A DNA stretch of 64,000 nt from Curtanaerobium respiraculi (GCF_024609215.1 NZ_JANIPD030000043.1:1-64000); one strand, 5' to 3'. Positions 32,707 through 41,520 are shown, counted from the first letter of the stretch. Numbers and translations: made by a program. Notes: a model not told the origin generated them from the letters alone.

Positions 32707-34737
32707 TCAATCGCTGTCGAGCACTTCCAAATCGACCATCATCAGATAGACGTTGTCCCTCATGTGCTTTGCCGTCGCCTTCGTGATGCGGTGCGCCTCG
32801 AGCGCATCTTGGATCTCCTCGAGCTCGATGTTGTACGCCAGGCGCTCGATGGCGTCCGTCTTGTCCGCCGTGCGGGCGTACGAGGTGATGCTGGGGCGCT
32901 TGCGCTCCGCCTGCGCGAGGAGCGTGCGGTGGGATGCGCAGACGCGGGTGATCAGCTCGGCGGGATAGCGGTCGTCGTTCGACCGCAGCAGATGGTTCAG
33001 ATAGCGGATCGATTCCCTGATCCCCAATATCTTGATCTCCAAGGCGGTCGAATTCGGCTTTCTTCCGATCCTGATCGTCTCAAGCCAGTGGTGCAAGGCC
33101 CGGCGGCTTCGGCGAACGACCTTTTTTAAGTGACGGATATCGGGTGCGGCTGCGCTTGACGTCAACGTGCCGCGAATCTGGCGAAGGCGCCTGACGAGGT
33201 GAAATGTTTCGATATCATCGATTTTCCCCTCGTCGACCAGGGCCTCCAGATACCCGATTTGATGGGTGATCACCTCGGCTTGCAATTTCGCCTCGGGCAC
33301 CGTTTCGAGATCCCATTTGTTCTGGGCGCGTGCGATGCGGTCATTGTATGATTGGACGACCATATGGGTGGCGGCCGAGGTCTCCTCGGTGCGCGCTTCG
33401 GTCAGACGCTCGATGACGCGGCGGAATATGTCGATCTCGCTTCGGATGCGATCGTCTTCGTCTTCGACGACTTTCTGCGACTTGGGGGCGAGGACGGGGA
33501 GCAGGAAATTCGCAAGGAGCAGCGTGAGAAGGATCGTCCCCGAGGCGAGGAAGATGATGAGATCGCGCTGCGGGAAATCGACGCCCGAGGCCGTCGTGTA
33601 CGGGGTGCTCAGCACGACGGAGAGCGTGACGGCGCCCTTGGGGCCGCCGATGGTGGTGACCAGCGCCGACCGCGCCATGCCCGGACGCCTGTGACGCCGT
33701 TTGCCGGATGACAGGTCGCGCCCGAAGTATTCGAGCCCCAAGACCCATACGAACCGTGTGACAACCAGTATCGCCGTGATGGCAACCACGTACCCTACGA
33801 CTGTGAAGTTGTCGATTCCCGCGTACGACCAGGTTCCCTGCATGGCGAGCGGAAGCTCCATTCCCAGCAGCGTGAACACGATGCCGTTGAGCCCGAAGGC
33901 GAGCACGTTCCATACGCTGGTGGAAACGATGGAGAGTTGGGCCGCTTTGGGCCCGATGGTGCGGTCCTCGATCAGGCTGATCACGATGCCCGCGGCGACC
34001 ACGGCCAGGATGCCCGAAACCCCCGCAATCTCCGAGAGCAGGTAGATGAGGAAGGGGAGCGTCACGTCGAACATGACGTGGAAGGTGGTCGAATCGAGCC
34101 CCATGCGGTCGAGGGTCTTCATGATCCAGCGGGCGAACCACCCCAGGGCGATGCCGAACAGGATGCCGCCGACGAACGCGAACGCGAAATCGGCTGCGGC
34201 GCTGGCAACCGCGAATGTGCCGGTGACCGCCGCCGAGACGGCGAATTGAAACGCAACGACGCCGGACGCGTCGTTGATGAGCGCCTCGCCCGATAGCAGG
34301 GCGCTTTCCTTCCGATTCGGCTCTGCCGTGTTCGTGAGGGATGCTACGGCGACGGCGTCGGTGGGCCCGAGGGCCGCGCCGAGGGCGAGGGCGGCTGCGA
34401 GCGGGATGGACGGCTCGAGAACATGGACGCTGAAGCCGACGGCGAGCATGATCGCGACAACGAGCCCGACGGCCAGGGAGAGGATGGCCTGCCGGTGGCG
34501 GACCAAGCCCAGTTTGTCGGATTCCTTCGCGTCGCGGAAGAGGAGCGGCGCGATGAACACGACGAGGAAGAACGAGGGGTCGAAATTGATCTGGATGGGA
34601 TCGGTTGCCATCATGCCGATGGCAACGCCGAGCGCGATCTGGATCAGAGGGAGGGAGACGCGGGGAATGACGCGCTCGAGCACGGCCGAGATCAAAACGG
34701 CCGCAAGCAAAAACAGCACCAGTTCGAATGTCTGCAT
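32707..34737 (-). CDS. CPA1-family Na+/H+ antiporter (NhaP/NhaK type)
   Basis: A cation/proton antiporter of 676 residues. About 12 hydrophobic segments fill the first 420 residues, including the conserved ALGAALGPTDAVAVASL and GEALINDASGVVAFQFA, where the ND acidic pair is the expected ion-binding region. A long hydrophilic helical cytoplasmic tail of about 250 residues follows, typical of Na+/H+ exchangers of this class. The start MQTFELVLFL at 34737 has AGGAGGG seven bases upstream; the earlier in-frame start lacks one. It is a single-gene unit. Confidence 0.92.
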   Translation of the reverse strand: MQTFELVLFLLAAVLISAVLERVIPRVSLPLIQIALGVAIGMMATDPIQINFDPSFFLVVFIAPLLFRDAKESDKLGLVRHRQAILSLAVGLVVAIMLAVGFSVHVLEPSIPLAAALALGAALGPTDAVAVASLTNTAEPNRKESALLSGEALINDASGVVAFQFAVSAAVTGTFAVASAAADFAFAFVGGILFGIALGWFARWIMKTLDRMGLDSTTFHVMFDVTLPFLIYLLSEIAGVSGILAVVAAGIVISLIEDRTIGPKAAQLSIVSTSVWNVLAFGLNGIVFTLLGMELPLAMQGTWSYAGIDNFTVVGYVVAITAILVVTRFVWVLGLEYFGRDLSSGKRRHRRPGMARSALVTTIGGPKGAVTLSVVLSTPYTTASGVDFPQRDLIIFLASGTILLTLLLANFLLPVLAPKSQKVVEDEDDRIRSEIDIFRRVIERLTEARTEETSAATHMVVQSYNDRIARAQNKWDLETVPEAKLQAEVITHQIGYLEALVDEGKIDDIETFHLVRRLRQIRGTLTSSAAAPDIRHLKKVVRRSRRALHHWLETIRIGRKPNSTALEIKILGIRESIRYLNHLLRSNDDRYPAELITRVCASHRTLLAQAERKRPSITSYARTADKTDAIERLAYNIELEEIQDALEAHRITKATAKHMRDNVYLMMVDLEVLDSD

Positions 34738-34922
34738 CCGCCCTCCTGGAATCGCAGCATGATGATTGATTTTACCAGCGATCAAGCGGTTCGGGGCCTG
34801 CGCGCCCCGTTTATCCGCATTGCGGTTCCGCCAGCCGTTTCGACAGCTCGGGCCGCGTTTCCGGCGGAGTTCGTGCCGGAGTTCGGGCCCGGGAAAACCC
34901 TCGTGCAGAAATATTGGAGCGC

Positions 34923-34951
34923 TTGCGCAACGGTCTGATGTGCCGTATAGT
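34923..34951 (+). promoter_or_regulatory. promoter of tRNA-His
   Basis: TTGCGC and TATAGT are spaced by 17 bases, ending 15 bases before the tRNA. Confidence 0.6.
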
Positions 34952-34966
34952 TACCAACCGCGCCAT

Positions 34967-35044
34967 GGTGGATGTGGCCTAGCTGGTTAGGGCGTCAGAT
35001 TGTGGCTCTGAAGGTCGAGAGTTCGAATCTCTCCATCCACCCCA
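34967..35044 (+). tRNA. tRNA-His (GUG anticodon)
   Basis: The cloverleaf has G-1 opposite C73, acceptor GTGGATG with CATCCAC, anticodon loop TTGTGGC giving GTG, T-arm AGTTCGAATCT, and encoded CCA. Confidence 0.95.
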
Positions 35045-35065
35045 GCGCGCTTTTGAAAAAAGCCC

Positions 35066-35094
35066 TTGCATGTTGCAAAGGGCTGTCATAGAAT
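35066..35094 (+). promoter_or_regulatory. promoter of tRNA-Lys
   Basis: TTGCAT and TAGAAT are spaced by 17 bases. The -35 lies within a 10-bp bulged hairpin (35061-35084) that may also end the tRNA-His transcript. Confidence 0.55.
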
Positions 35095-35128
35095 AGCGTT
35101 CGCGTTTTTTGGGAATGCTAAACCATTT

Positions 35129-35204
35129 GGACCGGTAGCTTAGTTGGTAGAGCAGGGGACTCTTAATCCCAAGGTCCGGGGTTCGAGTCCCCGCCGGTCC
35201 ACCA
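35129..35204 (+). tRNA. tRNA-Lys (CUU anticodon)
   Basis: 76 bases: GGACCGG pairs with CCGGTCC, anticodon loop CTCTTAA gives CTT, T-arm GGTTCGAGTCC, CCA encoded. The outermost pair of the anticodon stem is a G-A mismatch. Confidence 0.95.
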
Positions 35205-35217
35205 TCGAAACCCATTG

Positions 35218-35238
35218 CTCCCGTACAGGGAGTTTTTG
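35218..35238 (+). terminator. terminator of tRNA-Lys
   Basis: CTCCC-GTACA-GGGAG followed by TTTTTG, 13 bases after the tRNA. The following sequence up to the next promoter (35239-35391) has no recognisable gene or riboswitch. Confidence 0.8.
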
Positions 35239-35391
35239 CTTTTCAGGATCCTTTTCGAGGTTAAAGTACTCAAGGCATGCAACTCTCCTTTTTCGTGACC
35301 TGCGGGAGGTTAGACCCTTGCAAGCATGGGGCTGCGTCCCAGGCTCCGATTCACCCGCCGCACGAAAAGTCGCTTCGATTTGGGAAACTCA

Positions 35392-35400
35392 TGCTATAGT
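35392..35400 (+). promoter_or_regulatory. extended -10 promoter of the ABC import operon
   Basis: TGC-TATAGT lies about 90 bases upstream of the substrate-binding protein gene. It directly precedes a perfect palindrome. Confidence 0.5.
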
Positions 35401-35402
35401 GG

Positions 35403-35419
35403 CGATGTTACGAACATCG
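35403..35419. promoter_or_regulatory. palindrome at the transcription start of the ABC import operon
   Basis: CGATGTT-ACG-AACATCG is a perfect inverted repeat with 7-bp arms, positioned right at or after the predicted start site. This is a typical repressor site position, possibly for a metal- or cofactor-responsive repressor. It is not a Fur-box match that I can recognise. Confidence 0.45.
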
Positions 35420-35489
35420 TATCCGTAATATGTTCTCGAATCAGTCCGGAAGAGCCGATTCCCAAGGGGGTCGGAGGAAAGAAGGGGTC

Positions 35490-36593
35490 ATGAAACGCAG
35501 TCATGGTATCCTATTGGCCGCGCTCGTAGCGGCGGTTCTCGCATTCGTGCTCGCCGGGTGCGCGGGCGGCACGCAGGCCAGCAACGCCCCGGCGACGAAA
35601 TCCGTCACCGATGCCTACGGCCGGACGGTCGACGTCCCCGCCGACGTGCAAAGAGTCGCGACGGTCGGCAGCGGCGCGCGCTTCGTGGTCTATGCCGGCG
35701 CCCAAGACAAGCTGGTCGCCGTCACCGAGATGGAGACGCGCTCCTCCAATTCGCGCCCGTACACCATCGTGCATAAGGATCTCTTCGCGAATCTCCCCGT
35801 CACGAGCAACGGCAACCATCTGATGGAAACGAGCGTGAACACCGAGGAGATGCTCAAAGCCGATCCCGACGTGATCGTCTCCAGCCGCAGCGCTGCCGAG
35901 TGCGACGAGCTCCAGCAGACGATGGGCATTCCCGTCGTGGGGATCTCGTATCAGAACCAGCTGTTCAGCGATGACGTGTGCACGTCCATCTCCTGCGTCG
36001 GCGAGGCGCTGGGCACATCCGATCATGCCCAGGCGACCGTCGCGAAGATCAAGGAGTGGGAAGCTGACCTGGATGCCCGCACGAAGGACATTCCCGCCGC
36101 CGAAAAGCCCTCCGTCTACGTGGGCGCGGTGAACTACAAAGACAAGAAAAGCTTCGGCGGCACCTATTGCGGCTATGCGCCCCTCGATGCCGTCCATGGG
36201 ATGAACGTCGCAGATTCTCTGGATAAGAAGGGCTCCGTCGATGTCGATCTGGAGCAAATCGGCGTCTGGGATCCCGATTACATGTTCCTCAACGCGGGGA
36301 ATATGGAGCTGATGAAGAAGGAATACGCCGACAACCAGGCGTTCTTCGACGGTCTCAAAGCGTTCGAGACGAATCGGCTCTACTCCCAGCCTGCCTTCAA
36401 TTACAACGGGACGAACGTGGAGATGGGCATATGCGATGCCTACTTCATCGGGGCGACGATCTACCCGGAAAAATTCGCGGACGTCGATGTCGCGCAGAAG
36501 TACTCCGAGATCTTCACCACGATGCTCGGCGATGATTTCTATCCCACGATGAAGGAAGCGGGCATGGACTTCACCTCGCTTTCGTTCTCGTAG
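35490..36593 (+). CDS. ABC transporter substrate-binding lipoprotein (iron-chelate/corrinoid type)
   Basis: The binding component of a FecB/BtuF-type importer. The 367-residue protein has a lipoprotein signal with lipobox VLAGC (Cys24), then the class III binding-protein fold. It opens with VTDAYGRTVDVPADVQRV, typical of metal-chelate binding proteins, and contains EEMLKADPDVIVSS. The ATG at 35490 has GGAGG and AAGGGG upstream; the earlier in-frame start is unlikely. It is the first gene of a four-gene unit with permease, ATPase and methyltransferase. The ligand (haem, siderophore, corrinoid) is not determined. Confidence 0.9.
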   Translation: MKRSHGILLAALVAAVLAFVLAGCAGGTQASNAPATKSVTDAYGRTVDVPADVQRVATVGSGARFVVYAGAQDKLVAVTEMETRSSNSRPYTIVHKDLFANLPVTSNGNHLMETSVNTEEMLKADPDVIVSSRSAAECDELQQTMGIPVVGISYQNQLFSDDVCTSISCVGEALGTSDHAQATVAKIKEWEADLDARTKDIPAAEKPSVYVGAVNYKDKKSFGGTYCGYAPLDAVHGMNVADSLDKKGSVDVDLEQIGVWDPDYMFLNAGNMELMKKEYADNQAFFDGLKAFETNRLYSQPAFNYNGTNVEMGICDAYFIGATIYPEKFADVDVAQKYSEIFTTMLGDDFYPTMKEAGMDFTSLSFS

Positions 36594-36628
36594 TCGAACC
36601 AAAATCGTTGAAATCGCAGGCTTCGTAG

Positions 36629-37720
36629 GTGAATGAGGATAGGGTCACGGGCGGCGCTCCGAAGCCGCCCGTCGATATCGGACGGTCGTATGCCGCGTAT
36701 GCCCGGCACAAGGTCGCCGTGCTGATCGGTCTATGCGTGGCGGTCGCGGCGCTCGCCGTGGCGACGTTGGGGATGGGATCATACGACCTCTCCCTGCCGG
36801 ACATCGTCAAAGGCCTTCTGCAGCAAGCTGACTCGCGCACCAACGCGATCATCTGGAACATGCGCCTGCCCCGCGTTCTGACGGCGCTCGTCGCCGGCGC
36901 ATCGCTTTCCCTGGCCGGCTGCGCCTACCAGAGCCTACTGCGCAACCCTCTCGCCTCTGCAAGCACGCTCGGCATCTCCCAGGGGGCTGCCTTCGGCGCC
37001 TCGCTGGCGATCATCGTGCTGGGGGGCGGGGGAGCGGCCGCCGCGTTCGAAGGCGTCAACAGCGGCGACCCCGCTCTCACCGTCCTGTGCGCGTTCGTCG
37101 GCGCCATGCTCTCAACGATGGTGATCTTGGGCCTTTCGCGTCTGCGCGAGATGACGCCGGAGAGCATCGTGCTTCTGGGCGTGGCACTCTCCGCGCTGTT
37201 CACGGCCGGCACCACGTTCATACAATACTTCGCTGAGGACACCCAGGTTGCCGCTGTCGTGTTCTGGACGTTCGGCGACCTGAGCCGCGTGAACATGAGC
37301 CAGCTCGCCATAATGGTGGCGGTCATGGTCGCCGTTGCGGTGTTCTGCCATCTGAACCGGTGGAAATTCAACGCGATCGAATCGGGCGAGGGCCTCGCGC
37401 ATGGCCTCGGCGTCGCGGTCACGAGCACGCGCCTTGCGGGTATGGTGGTCGCCTCGGCTGCCGCTGCGTCGGTCATCGCGTTTTGCGGCATCGTGAATTT
37501 CGTGGGTCTGGTCGCGCCTCATATCATGCGGCGGGTTCTTGGCGCGGATTACCGCTATCTGCTGCCATCGTCGGCGGTGTGCGGGGCCGGCCTGGTCCTC
37601 CTTGCGGATATCCTCTGCCGCACGATCGTCGCGCCCCTGATACTGCCCATTTCCGCGGTCACCTCGCTGGTAGGCGCGCCACTGTTCATCTACCTGCTGT
37701 TCAGGGGGGTGCAACGCTGA
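36629..37720 (+). CDS. FecCD-family ABC transporter permease
   Basis: The 363-residue membrane protein has about ten helices and FecCD-family marks: NMRLPRVLTALVAGASLSLA, YQSLLRNPLASASTLGISQG, and FCGIVNFVGLVAPHIMRRVL near the C-terminus, the loop that contacts the ATPase. The start is GTG at 36629 with a weak ribosome site, so the N-terminus is uncertain. Its stop overlaps the ATPase ATG by one base (TGATG). Confidence 0.92.
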   Translation: MNEDRVTGGAPKPPVDIGRSYAAYARHKVAVLIGLCVAVAALAVATLGMGSYDLSLPDIVKGLLQQADSRTNAIIWNMRLPRVLTALVAGASLSLAGCAYQSLLRNPLASASTLGISQGAAFGASLAIIVLGGGGAAAAFEGVNSGDPALTVLCAFVGAMLSTMVILGLSRLREMTPESIVLLGVALSALFTAGTTFIQYFAEDTQVAAVVFWTFGDLSRVNMSQLAIMVAVMVAVAVFCHLNRWKFNAIESGEGLAHGLGVAVTSTRLAGMVVASAAAASVIAFCGIVNFVGLVAPHIMRRVLGADYRYLLPSSAVCGAGLVLLADILCRTIVAPLILPISAVTSLVGAPLFIYLLFRGVQR

Positions 37721-38472
37721 TGCTCGAGGCGCAGGGAATCTCGTTTTCGTATCGGCGCGGGGCTCCCGTGCTCCGCGATGTGAGCGTGCAGCTGGAGCCC
37801 GGCTCTTTTCTGGCGATTCTCGGAGTGAACGGATGCGGGAAATCCACACTTCTCCGCTGCCTGATGGATATGGAGCGCCCTGATTCCGGGCGGATCCTGC
37901 TCGACGGCACGGATGTCTCCGCCGTTTCCCGGCGGCAGCGGGCAAGGAAGGTCGCCTTCGTCGCGCAGCATAGCCACGCGAACCGGCTTGCCGTGTACGA
38001 TGCCGTCCTGCTCGGCCGCAGCCCCTTCATGGACGGCGCGCCCTCGGCGGAGGATAAGCGGATCGTGGAGGAGGTGCTGGGCCGCTTGAAACTGGAGGGC
38101 TATGCGCTTCGCAACGTGGACGAGCTCTCGGGCGGGGAGTACCAGAAGGTGGTGCTCGCCCGCGCGTTCGTGCAGTGCACGAAGACGCTCCTGCTCGACG
38201 AACCGACGAACAACCTCGATCCCTCGAATCGCGACGAGGTCATGCGCACGGTCCGGGAAGAGGTCGATGGCCGCGGCGTCGCGGCGGCGGCCGTCCTGCA
38301 CGATGTGAACCTCGCGTTGCGGTTCTGCGATCGATTCCTGTTCATCCGCGACGGGCGAGTGGATGCGTACGGAGGCCCATCCGTGGTCGACGAGCATGAA
38401 GTCGAGAGGGTCTACGGCCTGAAGGCGGAGGTCATCGAGCATCGGGGCCGTCGCATGATCGTCGTTCTGTAA
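37720..38472 (+). CDS. ABC transporter ATP-binding protein (FecE/BtuD type)
   Basis: The 250-residue ATPase has Walker A GVNGCGKST (35-43), Q-loop FVAQHSHANRL, signature LSGGEYQKV and Walker B LLLDEPTNNLD, as in iron-chelate and vitamin B12 importers. It starts inside the permease stop, with CAGGGGGG upstream, so it is tightly coupled. It powers uptake of the ligand held by the lipoprotein at 35490. Confidence 0.94.
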   Translation: MLEAQGISFSYRRGAPVLRDVSVQLEPGSFLAILGVNGCGKSTLLRCLMDMERPDSGRILLDGTDVSAVSRRQRARKVAFVAQHSHANRLAVYDAVLLGRSPFMDGAPSAEDKRIVEEVLGRLKLEGYALRNVDELSGGEYQKVVLARAFVQCTKTLLLDEPTNNLDPSNRDEVMRTVREEVDGRGVAAAAVLHDVNLALRFCDRFLFIRDGRVDAYGGPSVVDEHEVERVYGLKAEVIEHRGRRMIVVL

Positions 38473-38496
38473 ACCAAGCACGCAAAGGAGATTCCG

Positions 38497-39081
38497 TTGA
38501 TAGACGTAGCCGAGTATTTCGATGCGAAAGCGTCAAACTGGGATGCAAGCGCCCATACCTCAAGTCCGATCCAGCCTGCGGTCGCCGCCCTCGCCGGGGT
38601 GGGGGATGGTTCGTCGGTCCTCGATCTCGGATGCGGCACGGGGGTGATGGTGTCCGAGTACCTTAAAGCAGGCGCCGAGCGCGTGCTCGGGGTCGATGTG
38701 TCCCCGCAGATGATCGCCCGCGCTCGTGAGAAGTTCTCCGGCGAAGGGAGGGTCGAGTTCATCGCATCCGATGCCGTCGACCTGGAGCCGCGGGATACGT
38801 TCGACGCGGCGGTGATCTACAACGCCTATCCTCATTTCCTCAAGCGGGAGCTGCTCGTTCGGAAGGTGGCAGAGCTGCTTGCGCCGCATGGCAGGTTCAC
38901 GATCGCCCATGGTGCGGGTCGCGACCAGATCAACGGCCATCACAGGCACGGCGTTCCGGGCGAGGTGGTGTGCGAGCTGCGCGCGGCCGAGGAGGAATGC
39001 GACATCTGGCGCGACCTATTCACCATCGATGCGGTTATCGACACGCCGGAATTCTACGCGTTCTCCGGGTTCCTGAAGTAG
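38497..39081 (+). CDS. class I SAM-dependent methyltransferase
   Basis: The 194-residue protein has motif I VLDLGCGTG (41-49), then VLGVDVSPQMIARAREKF and VIYNAYPHFL. The start is TTG at 38497 with AAAGGAG six bases upstream. It follows the importer ATPase by 24 bases and so belongs to the operon. Small methyltransferases in metal-chelate import operons may modify the imported chelate or a metalloid; which one applies here is not known. Confidence 0.85.
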   Translation: MIDVAEYFDAKASNWDASAHTSSPIQPAVAALAGVGDGSSVLDLGCGTGVMVSEYLKAGAERVLGVDVSPQMIARAREKFSGEGRVEFIASDAVDLEPRDTFDAAVIYNAYPHFLKRELLVRKVAELLAPHGRFTIAHGAGRDQINGHHRHGVPGEVVCELRAAEEECDIWRDLFTIDAVIDTPEFYAFSGFLK

Positions 39082-39134
39082 AGCGGACAAAAAATCGAGG
39101 TGTCCGGCGTTGTGGCAGGAACCACGGCCAAGAT

Positions 39135-39359
39135 CTAGCGGTAGAACTCGACGACCGCCCCAGAGGCGTTCGCTTTGATGCTCTCGATGTCTTTCAATCA
39201 GGATGCGAGCGACTTGTAGGCCTGCTCGACCGCGATGATCTCACCGCTGCGCGCCTTCAGACGGAAGCGCGCCTTGCCGGCGTTATCGGCGTAGACCTCT
39301 AATTCGGGATTCTTCTTCTGCGTGAATTCCTCTTTGCTCGGATCCTCGATGGATGCCAT
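39135..39359 (-). pseudogene. DUF1508 (YegP-like) gene interrupted by an in-frame TGA
   Basis: From ATG 39359 the protein runs ELEVYADNAGKARFRLKARS-GEIIAVEQAYKSLAS, a DUF1508 core, then meets TGA at 39200-39198. The same frame continues after the TGA with LKDIESIKANASGAVVEFYR and a normal TAG at 39135. This tail is the expected DUF1508 end. The TGA falls where many family members carry Cys (an SxCLxGIESVKxNA-like stretch), so either Cys mutated to stop or the codon is recoded. The ribosome site is weak. It is divergent from the TDT transporter. Confidence 0.7.
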
Positions 39360-39420
39360 GGTCGAATCGTCTATCCTGATCCATGTACCGAATAGGATAT
39401 AAGCAAGGCGAAGAGGGGGC

Positions 39421-40401
39421 ATGCCATTGGACCGCAGCAATCGATCGCGCTTAGCCCAAATGCTCGAACGGGCCCCTTACACATGCGGGGGGATTGCCCT
39501 CGCATGGGCAGCGTTCGGGAACTTCCTCCCGCGTCCCGAATTCGACGTTCTCCGATGGTGCTGCGGCTGCATCGCTGTCGCGTTCCTCGCGCTTGTCTTC
39601 GCGAAGATGGCGGCGTTCCCGCATTCGCTTGCCTCAGCGAAGGGCAACCCCGTTCTCTGGGCCGGATTCGCCACGATCTACATGGCTCTCATGGTATGCT
39701 CCACCTATCTCGTCGATATCCAGCCTCAGATAGCCCTCGCGGTATGGACTGCCGCGTTGGGCGCGCATTTTTGCCATATGGCGGATTACTCGATAACGCA
39801 TCTCCCGCGTATGACGATGGAAAACCTCCATGCGACGATACTGATCGTTTACGTGGGCATCGCCATAGCGGCGGTGACCGCCCCGCTCCATCATCAAGAG
39901 CGCATCGGGCTTCTCGTCCTGGCGCTCGCGGGCATCGGGCTTTGCATCTTCGTTCCCCTGCTCGTATGGCGCTATCTGCGGCGCCGCAGGGTTCCAGATC
40001 GCCTCGCCCCGGCGTTCTGCGTGCTCGCCGCCCCGTTCTCATTGGTCACCGCGGGCTATATCTGCTGTATGGATGCGCCTGACGAGCTTTTCATCGGCAT
40101 ACTGGGGGTCATCTGCACGGTCTTTTACGTGGTCGTGCTTTCGCGGGTGCCGGGGATCATCGCACGGTCGCGGGAGTTCTCGCCGACGCTCGCGTGCCTG
40201 AGCTTCCCCTTCACCATCAGCGCCCGCGCATCGCGGTGGCTCAGCATCGCCTTCGCGACCCTGGGCTCGCCATCAGACGCCTGCTTCTACCAGGTGCTCT
40301 TCATCGTGCAGGTAGCGATCGCGTTCTGCCTCATCTGCTATGCGTCCGTGCGCTTCGCCCGGGAGATCCTCAAGGGGGGTCACGCGGCAAAAGCCTTTTG
40401 A
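39421..40401 (+). CDS. TDT/TehA-SLAC1-family membrane transporter
   Basis: The 326-residue protein has about ten hydrophobic helices in the repeated pattern of the tellurite-resistance/dicarboxylate transporter family: ERAPYTCGGIALAWAAFGNF at the start, and SRVPGIIARSREFSPTLACLSFPFTISARAS near the end, a family-like F-P motif. Members move dicarboxylates, sulfite or small anions; the substrate here is unknown. The ATG has AGAGGGGG upstream. It is a single gene, divergent from the DUF1508 gene. Confidence 0.75.
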   Translation: MPLDRSNRSRLAQMLERAPYTCGGIALAWAAFGNFLPRPEFDVLRWCCGCIAVAFLALVFAKMAAFPHSLASAKGNPVLWAGFATIYMALMVCSTYLVDIQPQIALAVWTAALGAHFCHMADYSITHLPRMTMENLHATILIVYVGIAIAAVTAPLHHQERIGLLVLALAGIGLCIFVPLLVWRYLRRRRVPDRLAPAFCVLAAPFSLVTAGYICCMDAPDELFIGILGVICTVFYVVVLSRVPGIIARSREFSPTLACLSFPFTISARASRWLSIAFATLGSPSDACFYQVLFIVQVAIAFCLICYASVRFAREILKGGHAAKAF

Positions 40402-40562
40402 CCGCGTTAAACGGCGCCCGGACCCCCAGCTGACGATCGCTTCCGAACTCCCTTCGACGGGGCGCATTTGCGTCGGAAGCCTCATAAGAATCTGATGATG
40501 TCCGTTCGTCCCAAGTGGGAATACCTTAAAAATAATCCCTGTACGCGGGAGTTCTTCCAATG

Positions 40563-40571
40563 TGTGCTATA
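40563..40571 (+). promoter_or_regulatory. extended -10 promoter of mihF
   Basis: TGC-TATAGT, 73 bases before the ATG. The leader in between shows no recognised structure. Confidence 0.5.
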
Positions 40572-40644
40572 GTTTCCCGCGGATTATCCGCAAAGGTCCG
40601 CGCCGGAAGACTGGCACGCGGCCTCTACGACCAAGGAGAAAAGT

Positions 40645-40953
40645 ATGCCACTTCCTCAGATGACTCCTGAACAGCGCGCTGCCGCATTGGAAAAGGCGAA
40701 GGCCGCCCGCGCGAAGCGCTCTGCTCTGCGCGCCGACATCAAAGCTGGAAAGGTCAGCCTGAAAGAGGTGCTCGCCAGCACCGACGAGATTGCGAAGAAG
40801 ACCAAGGTCAAGCAGATTCTCGTGTCCCTTCCCGGCGTCGGCAAAGTCACTGCCGAAAACGCCATGGAGGAGATCGGCATCGACGAAAACCGCAAGGTCG
40901 GCGGCCTGGGCGCCAACCAAAAGGCGAAGCTGCTCGAGCGTTTCGGGGCGTAA
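40645..40953 (+). CDS. mihF: actinobacterial integration host factor
   Basis: mIHF is a small nucleoid protein that binds and bends DNA through an H2TH-like fold. The 102-residue protein shows MTPEQRAAALEKAKAARAKR at the N-terminus and the conserved VKQILVSLPGVGKVTAENAM and GLGANQKAKLLERF. This family is characteristic of Actinobacteria and supports the taxonomic call. AAGGAG lies eight bases upstream, and a strong terminator follows. Confidence 0.95.
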   Translation: MPLPQMTPEQRAAALEKAKAARAKRSALRADIKAGKVSLKEVLASTDEIAKKTKVKQILVSLPGVGKVTAENAMEEIGIDENRKVGGLGANQKAKLLERFGA

Positions 40954-40984
40954 CCGCGGGAGCGCATATCGGCTCGCATGCGAA

Positions 40985-41018
40985 GGAGCGGGAAGGGTGC
41001 ATGCCCTTCCCGCTCTTT
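40985..41018 (+). terminator. terminator of mihF
   Basis: A 12-bp stem (GAGCGGGAAGGG with CCCTTCCCGCTC) closed by TGCATG and followed by TTTG. Confidence 0.85.
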
Positions 41019-41055
41019 GTGTGCCGAGCATGCACGCGTCTCTCATGGGCGAAAG

Positions 41056-41224
41056 TCCCTAGGGAGCCGCTGATTTATTCCGCCGGCCCGAGAACGACAT
41101 GCTGGCGCCGGAGCGGCTCGATCCCCGTTCGCGCACGTCAGCGCGCACGCTCGCCTTTCGCCGCTCCGGCACTCAGCCCGCCGCCCCCGGCCAAGGCGGA
41201 ATTCATCAGTGCTTTCCTAGCGCG
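41056..41224 (+). repeat. MITE-like element, copy 2 (about 169 bp)
   Basis: This matches the minus strand of 22116-22285 along its whole length, roughly 85% by eye. Its terminal inverted repeats are diverged (41056-41084 versus 41195-41224). The nested inner repeat GCCGGAGCGGC/GCCGCTCCGGC is perfect here. It lies between the mihF terminator and the nap operon. Confidence 0.8.
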
Positions 41225-41520
41225 CAGCCAATGGCAAGGGCGCCCGCCGCGAGGCGGAATCCGAAAGAAGCCGAAATGTGCGATCTTGCTAGGTGCTGAG
41301 CTTTGGAGCCGCCGTGTACCGAACGGCGCGCACGGTGGTGCGGGATCGATTGCCATCGCGTTTGAAACTGCCCGCCTCAAGTGGGTTGGCATCGGAGACT
41401 GGATAGGAGCGGCAAACTTCTCACCTGGTGTTTTACGCCCTTGATTCGCACTTCCTGAAAGAGGTGAGGGTAAACCCCGATACCGACCTGCATGCTTCCT
41501 TCATACCATGACCATATGGG
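41225..41520. other. non-coding gap upstream of the nap operon
   Basis: No gene, tRNA or known regulatory RNA is recognisable here. The nap promoter should lie near its right end, but I see no clear -10/-35 pair. Confidence 0.3.

Noticed and set aside
35239-35391. cobalamin riboswitch upstream of the ABC import operon
   Set aside because: Looked for because a BtuFCD-like importer follows, but the conserved B12-box and the other core segments are absent on both strands.
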